From assembly GCA_001829395.1 (NCBI GenBank), contig MIBD01000027.1:2946-8288 (forward strand): DNA of 5,343 bases, in the 5' to 3' direction. Below are positions 1-3,444 of this stretch, one piece after another; position 1 is the first letter of the stretch; every line of letters starts with the position of its first letter. The position numbers were made by a program, and so were the translations under genes. Source of the DNA: Spirochaetes bacterium GWF1_49_6. Its GTDB lineage: Bacteria > Spirochaetota > Brevinematia > Brevinematales > GWF1-51-8. The notes under the pieces are model-generated. The model saw only the letters and a list, made by a program, of their open reading frames with translations, had not been told where the DNA came from and searched no databases.

Positions 1-2
1 GG

Positions 3-365
3 CATATCGGCGACTGCGGGCTTCACGACATCGACTGGGTCAACCGTACCGCCTCGTTCGGTATCATGATCGGCGAAAAGGCGTACTGGGGGAAGGGCTA
101 CGGCACCGAGGCGACCCGGCTGATCCTCGACTATGGGTTCAATATCCTCAATCTGGAGAGCGTGCGTCTCCAGGTGAAGGAGTTCAATAAACGCGGCGTG
201 CGCGCATACGAGAAGGCCGGATTTCAGAGGTTCGGTATCCAGCGGAAGGAGACATTTTTCAGCCAAAAGGGGTGGGATGTCGCGAATATGGACGCCCTCG
301 CGGAGGAGTTCGATAGCCCGTATATAAAAGGGATGATGGACAATATACTGAACGGCTCGATTTAG
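3..365 (+). CDS. GNAT-family N-acetyltransferase, RimJ/RimL type (5' end outside window)
   Basis: This is the C-terminal portion of a GCN5-related N-acetyltransferase, a family that transfers the acetyl group of acetyl-CoA to an amine such as a protein N-terminus, an amino sugar or a drug. The frame is already open at the window edge, before the first ATG at 66, so the gene starts upstream and the N-terminal strands are missing. The visible part has the beta-strand FGIMIGE, then the acetyl-CoA pyrophosphate-binding loop YWGKGYGTEA (Q/RxxGxG/A-type motif A), the following helix (TRLILDYGF), then LNLESVRLQVKEFNKRGVRAYEKAGFQ, the typical motif B with Asn and Tyr ahead of the KAGF turn. It ends with TAG, whose bases overlap the TAA of the convergent gene at 362. 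The substrate cannot be read from the sequence. Family assignment is secure; the RimJ/RimL subgroup is inferred from the NxxxxRAYEKAGF pattern. Confidence 0.9.
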   Translation, partial: HIGDCGLHDIDWVNRTASFGIMIGEKAYWGKGYGTEATRLILDYGFNILNLESVRLQVKEFNKRGVRAYEKAGFQRFGIQRKETFFSQKGWDVANMDALAEEFDSPYIKGMMDNILNGSI

Positions 366-844
366 AGTTCATGGATAGCAAGCAGGACTCTCGCGTGCTT
401 GGAGTAACGGATTTCCACAATGTCGCCCACATCGAAACGGGTATATAATCCTTCCGATACCTCGAACTCCATGCCGTTGACAATCAACAGATGGCGGATG
501 ACCACTTTGTTTCCTACTTTCTCCTTATCGACCCGCTTGCCGAGAATCTCGCCGTGCTCGACAATTTTCCGCTGTTCGGTAATATCTTTCTTATAATCAC
601 CCCCGACCCATTTTACGGTAACCGAGAGGAACCCGAAAACGACGAGCCATATACCCCCGATGATGGAAACAAGGGTGTTATAAACCGCGACGCCAATCAC
701 CAGGAAAATCAATCCGCCGAACGCGACGCTGAGAAATATTATAAAGGAAAACGGCGAACCGGCATGCTTCATCGCTTTCTTAACCATCTCTATATCCTCG
801 GGCGACATGAACTCCGTACGCGGCTGGACTTTTTTATCCGGCAT
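362..844 (-). CDS. Small two-helix membrane protein with C-terminal beta-rich domain, function unknown
   Basis: This is a 160-residue protein that I cannot assign to a named family. It has a short charged N-terminus (residues 1-30) and two hydrophobic helices at about 32-55 and 58-80 separated by a very short turn, which suggests a hairpin with both ends on the same side of the membrane. A soluble tail of about 80 residues follows, with the pattern HLLIVNGMEFEVSEGLY, then FDVGDIVEIRY, then ARVLLAIHEL. That tail looks like the small SH3-like beta domain found behind two helices in many uncharacterised bacterial membrane proteins. The ATG start is well supported: on the minus strand an AGAAGGAGGGT Shine-Dalgarno lies 4-5 bases before it, preceded by a near-consensus promoter at 867-895. 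The open frame on the opposite strand (491-865) has no such signals and looks like a shadow. The stop overlaps the stop of the acetyltransferase, so the two genes converge with no intergenic space. Confidence 0.85.
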   Translation of the reverse strand: MPDKKVQPRTEFMSPEDIEMVKKAMKHAGSPFSFIIFLSVAFGGLIFLVIGVAVYNTLVSIIGGIWLVVFGFLSVTVKWVGGDYKKDITEQRKIVEHGEILGKRVDKEKVGNKVVIRHLLIVNGMEFEVSEGLYTRFDVGDIVEIRYSKHARVLLAIHEL

Positions 845-866
845 GATACCCTCCTTCTACGGTAAT

Positions 867-895
867 ATTATAAGAGAGGTTTTAATACATGGCAA
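867..895 (-). promoter_or_regulatory. Sigma70-type promoter of the small membrane protein gene
   Basis: On the minus strand the -35 box is TTGCCA (plus-strand 890-895, five of six consensus bases). The -10 box is TATAAT (867-872, perfect). They are separated by 17 bases. Transcription would begin near 860, giving a leader of about 15 bases that is mostly the strong Shine-Dalgarno sequence. Sequence match only. Confidence 0.75.
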
Positions 896-925
896 TACCG
901 GGGCGGGTTTTATTGTTTATTTCTG

Positions 926-953
926 TTGACAATCCCTGATAATGCTATAAAAT
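926..953 (+). promoter_or_regulatory. Sigma70-type promoter of the SpoIIE-type phosphatase gene
   Basis: A perfect -35 box TTGACA (926-931) is followed after 16 bases by TAAAAT (948-953, five of six). TATAAA at 946-951 is a less well-spaced alternative -10. Transcription would begin near 960, leaving a leader of about 90 bases before the TTG start at 1051. The leader holds a small hairpin (CCCT, loop CTT, AGGG near 965-976) and is otherwise AT-rich, with TTAACAT repeated at 994-1000 and 1003-1009. The promoter faces away from the minus-strand promoter at 867-895. Confidence 0.7.
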
Positions 954-1050
954 AAGAGTGGTTTCCCTCTTAGGGGGATTGGCGTAAAAACTATTAACAT
1001 TTTTAACATTAATAATGATATATCTTTAAAATAAGCCCAACGGAGCGCGT

Positions 1051-2487
1051 TTGAATATTCAAAATATAATATCCGTGTTGAAGAAGGCTTTGTTTATCCG
1101 GGACTTCGAGCCGGGAATTCGTGAAGAATTTCTACAGCATATGAGTTTTCTCAATATTCGTCGATTGATGATCGGTTTTCCGGTGATTTTAGCGCTCATA
1201 CTCGTCTATCTCTACTTCGATATCCGCTTCATTGTCGGGTCGGGCGCATTCCCGTTTTATCTCGCGCTCTACGGCCATCTCTCAATCGCCTTGTTTTCAA
1301 TAGTCAGTTATCTGATTATCAGAAAAATCCTGAAGAAGCCGGAAGCGCGGAATCTCAATCTCGCGAAAAAAGTGGTATTTGTTTTCTTCCTCTTATTTAT
1401 TATTATCGACGGACTCGAAGTATATAGTACGTTGAAGATTTCCGGCTCGATCACCGTTTTTCTTTTTTCATTGTTCGCGATCACCGCGTTCATCTTTTTC
1501 TCGTTCTCCCAGAGCCTGTGGATCTATATTATCGGGTGGAGTATCGGGACTGTGATGACAGTTATTGCGGTAAACGGCACGTTTCTGGTACTATCCAATA
1601 TCTTTAATATTTCTATCTTCACCGTGCTCTCGTGGTTATGCTCGCGGGTGCTGTATTATGATATCAAACAGATTTTTATCAACAGGAGAATGATTGAGGA
1701 TAAAAATACCGAACTTCACCGGGCGTACCGCGCGCTCGAGGAACGGGAGAAGTTGATCGAGAAGGAACTCGAACTCGCGCGGAAAATGCAGTCGAACTTT
1801 CTGCCGAGCGATTTCTCGGATTTTCCCCAGATCAGTATCGCAGTCCGCTATCTCCCGTTGATGAAGGTCGGCGGCGATATCTACGATATCTGCCATTTTT
1901 CCGATAATTCCATCCGTATCCTTCTGGCCGATGTGACCGGGCATGGGGTGGAAGCGGGATTGGTGACCATGCTGCTGAAAAGCGAGTACGAGAAGCGGAA
2001 AATGTCTTCGCTCGACCCGTCGTCCGCCCTTAGGGAGCTGAACGAGAGCTTTATCAAGACCTACAGCGGGCTGACGCTGCTCTTTCCGGCGATCATTATC
2101 GATATTGACCTTGGGCACGGGAAAATTATTTATGCCTCAGGTGGGCATTTCGATCAGTATATGATTCGCGCCGGCGGGGAAATCATCGTGCTCTCGTCGA
2201 CCGGTACTATAATCGGCGCCGAGATCGAATCGGTATATACCCAGCGTGAAGTCGATTACCGTTCCGGCGACCGTCTCGCGCTTTTTACCGACGGGCTGAT
2301 CGAGGAATTCGATCATGACGGTAACGAGTTCGGCGAGGAACGATTGATCCGTCATTTGAAGGACGTGAAATCTCCCGGCGGGATTGAGGAATCGATCCAG
2401 CGGATTATCAACGACCTACGGAACTTTACCGGGACGTGTCCGATGCATGACGATATTACCCTGATTCTGATCGAGAAATTGGGCTAA
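1051..2487 (+). CDS. Membrane-anchored PP2C/SpoIIE-domain serine/threonine phosphatase (RsbU-like)
   Basis: This 478-residue protein is predicted to dephosphorylate serine or threonine on a protein partner. Relatives such as RsbU and SpoIIE act on phosphorylated anti-sigma-factor antagonists and so free a sigma factor; that target is inferred here. Residues 39-57, 67-90, 107-124, 131-152, 155-175 and 176-200 form about six membrane helices with no recognisable sensor domain. A charged coiled coil (about 213-248) leads into ELARKMQSNFLP, the usual entry to this phosphatase domain. The metal-binding set is complete: GGDIYD (Asp276), LLADVTGHG (Asp294, His298), FTDGLIE (Asp414) and CPMHDDIT (Asp467, Asp468). 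The TTG start has GGAG at 1042-1045, five bases upstream. A GTG at 1075 is a weaker alternative. No anti-sigma, antagonist or sigma gene is visible nearby, so it appears to be an orphan signalling protein with its own promoter. Confidence 0.92.
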   Translation: MNIQNIISVLKKALFIRDFEPGIREEFLQHMSFLNIRRLMIGFPVILALILVYLYFDIRFIVGSGAFPFYLALYGHLSIALFSIVSYLIIRKILKKPEARNLNLAKKVVFVFFLLFIIIDGLEVYSTLKISGSITVFLFSLFAITAFIFFSFSQSLWIYIIGWSIGTVMTVIAVNGTFLVLSNIFNISIFTVLSWLCSRVLYYDIKQIFINRRMIEDKNTELHRAYRALEEREKLIEKELELARKMQSNFLPSDFSDFPQISIAVRYLPLMKVGGDIYDICHFSDNSIRILLADVTGHGVEAGLVTMLLKSEYEKRKMSSLDPSSALRELNESFIKTYSGLTLLFPAIIIDIDLGHGKIIYASGGHFDQYMIRAGGEIIVLSSTGTIIGAEIESVYTQREVDYRSGDRLALFTDGLIEEFDHDGNEFGEERLIRHLKDVKSPGGIEESIQRIINDLRNFTGTCPMHDDITLILIEKLG

Positions 2488-2523
2488 GGGTTCTCCATAT
2501 TCGGGGCGGGAATACCGATAACT

Positions 2524-2552
2524 TTGACAGAAAATATGCGGTTCGTTATAAT
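2524..2552 (+). promoter_or_regulatory. Perfect-consensus promoter of the tRNA-Cys/tRNA-Leu unit
   Basis: TTGACA (2524-2529) and TATAAT (2547-2552) match the sigma70 consensus at all twelve positions with the optimal 17-base spacer. The predicted start near 2559 lies about seven bases before mature tRNA-Cys, typical for a stable-RNA promoter. It begins only 37 bases after the stop codon of the phosphatase gene. Confidence 0.88.
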
Positions 2553-2565
2553 ATTGTTTCCCGAT

Positions 2566-2636
2566 GGGGATGTAGCCAAGTGGTAAGGCCGGGGCCTGCA
2601 AAGCCTTCACCGAGGGTTCGATTCCCTCCATCCCCT
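2566..2636 (+). tRNA. tRNA-Cys (anticodon GCA)
   Basis: A complete 71-base cloverleaf. The acceptor stem GGGGATG pairs with CATCCCC. The D arm contains GCCAAGTGGTAAGGC. The anticodon stem GGGGC/GCCTT (two G-U pairs at its base) carries the loop CTGCAAA with anticodon GCA. The T arm is GAGGG-TTCGATT-CCCTC. The discriminator is T, the cysteine identity base. No CCA is encoded, so it must be added after transcription. The sequence resembles Gram-positive tRNA-Cys in its D arm. Confidence 0.97.
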
Positions 2637-2649
2637 ATCATTTTACCCC

Positions 2650-2734
2650 GCCGGGATGGTGGAACTGGTAGACACAAGGGACTTAAAATCCCTTGGGCGT
2701 AATGCTCGTGCGGGTTCGACCCCCGCTCCCGGCA
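2650..2734 (+). tRNA. tRNA-Leu (anticodon UAA)
   Basis: A complete 85-base class II tRNA. The acceptor stem GCCGGGA pairs perfectly with TCCCGGC. The anticodon stem AGGGA/TCCCT carries the loop CTTAAAA with anticodon TAA. A long variable arm follows, with GGGC pairing to GCTC around GTAAT. The T arm is GCGGG-TTCGACC-CCCGC and the discriminator is A, as expected for leucine. No CCA is encoded. It lies 13 bases after tRNA-Cys and is presumably co-transcribed with it. Its last 15 bases recur with one mismatch at 2957-2971. Confidence 0.97.
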
Positions 2735-2746
2735 AGTACTGCGTAC

Positions 2747-2931
2747 GGCTAAACCCGATATCAGACTAGTTCTAAGAATCAACCGCAAGCCCGTGTTCTG
2801 CGTAAAACGTAGTTCGCGGGCTATTTTTGTATACCGGCGGTATAGCATGATAACGGGGGTAGTGTGCGCAGCACCCGCTGAACACGGGTTATTTCTTTGT
2901 AATCGGTACACGATTCATATCGGGATTAGCC
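2747..2931. repeat. MITE-like palindromic element A, 185 bp, directly downstream of tRNA-Leu
   Basis: The ends are inverted repeats: GGCTAAACCCGATAT at 2747-2761 pairs with ATATCGGGATTAGCC at 2917-2931, 14 of 15 positions. The interior carries no plausible gene. It holds the terminator hairpin at 2788-2829, a perfect TATACC-GGC-GGTATA hairpin at 2830-2844, and AACACGGG at 2881-2888, which is complementary to CCCGTGTT at 2790-2797. The last 56 bases belong to the 64-base block repeated in element B. A noncoding element with terminal inverted repeats and a close relative nearby resembles a miniature transposable element or a large REP-type structure. No transposase gene or clear target-site duplication is visible. 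The alignment was done by eye. Confidence 0.65.
2788..2829 (+). terminator. Rho-independent terminator of the tRNA unit
   Basis: AGCCCGTG pairs with CGCGGGCT (eight pairs including one G-U). A two-by-two internal mismatch follows, then CTGCGT pairs with ACGTAG around the loop AAA, and the run ATTTTTGT comes directly after the stem. It is the first strong terminator after tRNA-Leu and lies inside element A. Confidence 0.8.
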
Positions 2932-2939
2932 CACCCGCA
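2876..2939 (+). repeat. 64-bp direct repeat, copy 1
   Basis: This block runs from CGCTGAACACGGG to AGCCCACCCGCA and recurs at 3051-3114 with one difference (C at 2911, T at 3086). It includes a terminator right arm with its T-rich tail and the right inverted repeat of element A. Near identity with the second copy contrasts with the diverged left halves, which suggests recent copying or gene conversion of the right end. Confidence 0.93.
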
Positions 2940-2949
2940 ACGGTCGCGA

Positions 2950-2993
2950 GGACAAGCCCCCGCTTCCGGCAGTCACTGCGTGACGGCTTGTCC
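2950..2993. repeat. Nested inverted repeat containing a tRNA-Leu 3'-end copy
   Basis: GGACAAGCC (2950-2958) is perfectly complementary to GGCTTGTCC (2985-2993). Inside lies a second perfect hairpin, GTCAC-TGC-GTGAC (2972-2984), which abuts the right arm. Between the left arm and the inner hairpin, 2957-2971 matches the last 15 bases of tRNA-Leu at 14 positions. The right arm is also the left terminal repeat of element B, so two alternative folds compete for it. Confidence 0.75.
2957..2971 (+). pseudogene. Duplicated fragment of the tRNA-Leu 3' end
   Basis: CCCCCGCTTCCGGCA matches 2720-2734, the 3' half of the T stem plus the acceptor strand and discriminator of tRNA-Leu, at 14 of 15 positions. 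Similarity continues downstream: about 38 of 48 columns agree over 2720-2766 and 2957-3004, including the TGC-loop hairpin. The rest of the tRNA is absent, so the fragment cannot be functional. It could be an attachment-site-like duplication left by an insertion at the tRNA end, or part of a tandem duplication. Confidence 0.6.
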
Positions 2994-3106
2994 CGATGTC
3001 AAACGTTGCGATAGTAGAAATAGTCAGCCCGTGTTGAAAGTGGTACTAACCGCTGAACACGGGTTATTTCTTTGTAATCGGTACATGATTCATATCGGGA
3101 TTAGCC
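2985..3106. repeat. MITE-like palindromic element B, 122 bp, relative of element A
   Basis: GGCTTGTCCCGATGT (2985-2999) faces ATATCGGGATTAGCC (3092-3106): twelve Watson-Crick pairs, two G-T pairs and one mismatch. Its right end belongs to the 64-base block shared with element A. Its interior is shorter than in A: where A has about 80 bases between the arms of the AGCCCGTGTT...AACACGGGTT inverted repeat, B has 20. There is no coding capacity. B may be the simpler ancestral form, with A carrying an insertion, or A may be the fuller one. Confidence 0.6.
3026..3075 (+). terminator. Terminator-like hairpin inside element B
   Basis: AGCCCGTGTT (3026-3035) pairs with AACACGGGTT (3056-3065), ten pairs including one G-T. 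An inner stem AGTGGT/ACCGCT closes on ACTA, and the tail TTATTTCTTTGT follows. The stem is strong but the T run is interrupted, so it may act as a back-up terminator for the tRNA unit or simply be an element hairpin. Confidence 0.6.
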
Positions 3107-3114
3107 CACCCGCA
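3051..3114 (+). repeat. 64-bp direct repeat, copy 2
   Basis: Second copy of the block at 2876-2939, differing only at 3086. It lies 175 bases downstream of the first. After it the two contexts diverge: GGGTG follows here and completes a CACCC-GCA-GGGTG hairpin that copy 1 lacks. Confidence 0.93.
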
Positions 3115-3190
3115 GGGTGCGGGATTAGCACGCGCAGCGGCCGCTTGTCTTCCGCGTAGCGGGAGATGGGTGTCGCCCTCATGCAATGAG
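3107..3190. repeat. Cluster of short hairpins, possible decayed third element
   Basis: Three perfect short hairpins with three-base loops lie close together: CACCC-GCA-GGGTG (3107-3119), CCGC-GTA-GCGG (3152-3162) and CTCAT-GCA-ATGAG (3178-3190). CGGGATTAGC, the core of the right terminal repeat of elements A and B, occurs a third time at 3120-3129. A GCGGCCGC palindrome sits at 3137-3144. This looks like the remains of another element of the same family. No gene is visible. Confidence 0.45.
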
Positions 3191-3444
3191 TTAAGATATG
3201 CACCTGAAAAACCGATTCTTATATCTCAATAAACAATCCATTACGAAGTAAAGGGACTGTATCTGTATATCGTGTATCAGTCCGATACCGGGGTATGCCC
3301 GATGCTGCACTTGCCGGGAGCGGAAAAAGATAGTAAATTATAACAATACGACGGGATAGAATAAAAAAATATTTTCATTATATTTAGGAATCGAAGTGCT
3401 TTTCCTGTATATATAAGCACCATCGTATTAATACGGGGTAATTT
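3191..3444. other. Noncoding leader region upstream of dnaG
   Basis: No credible protein gene is present here; the longest ATG frame on the plus strand I noticed is 17 codons without a ribosome binding site. There is a loose inverted repeat GGACTG...CAGTCC (3254-3259 and 3278-3283) next to a small ATAC-CGGG-GTAT hairpin (3285-3296). From about 3325 the sequence turns AT-rich, as expected for a promoter region. The rpsU gene often found before dnaG is absent. Confidence 0.6.
3384..3413 (+). promoter_or_regulatory. Weak candidate promoter for dnaG
   Basis: TATATA (3408-3413) has TTAGGA (3384-3389) 18 bases upstream. The -35 match is poor (three of six). TATAAC at 3339-3344 is a better -10 box but has no -35 at the right distance. 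The start would lie about 25 bases before the GTG codon. It is offered as the best-placed candidate only. Confidence 0.25.

Noticed and set aside
491..865. Plus-strand open frame of 124 codons
   Set aside because: It lies opposite the well-supported membrane protein gene, has no ribosome binding site, and its product looks like no natural protein.
1308..2355. Minus-strand open frames within the phosphatase gene
   Set aside because: They are shadows of a gene with complete catalytic motifs on the plus strand.
2497..2515. Possible terminator after the phosphatase gene (TATTC...GAATA)
   Set aside because: The stem is only five pairs and has no T run, so it is too weak to call.
2416..2911. Minus-strand open frames across the tRNA genes
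   Set aside because: They are antisense translations of tRNA-Cys and tRNA-Leu, a well-known source of false proteins (for example the MEGIEPSVKAL type).
2793..3014. Plus-strand open frame of 73 codons through the repeat mosaic
   Set aside because: It crosses a terminator and several hairpins, has no Shine-Dalgarno, and its composition follows the repeats.
2876..3114. CRISPR array suggested by two near-identical 64-base repeats
   Set aside because: There are only two copies, they are too long for CRISPR repeats, their spacing is 111 bases and filled with related palindromic sequence, and no cas gene is visible.
3198..3251. 17-codon ATG frame upstream of dnaG
   Set aside because: It has no ribosome binding site or recognisable content and is the length expected by chance.
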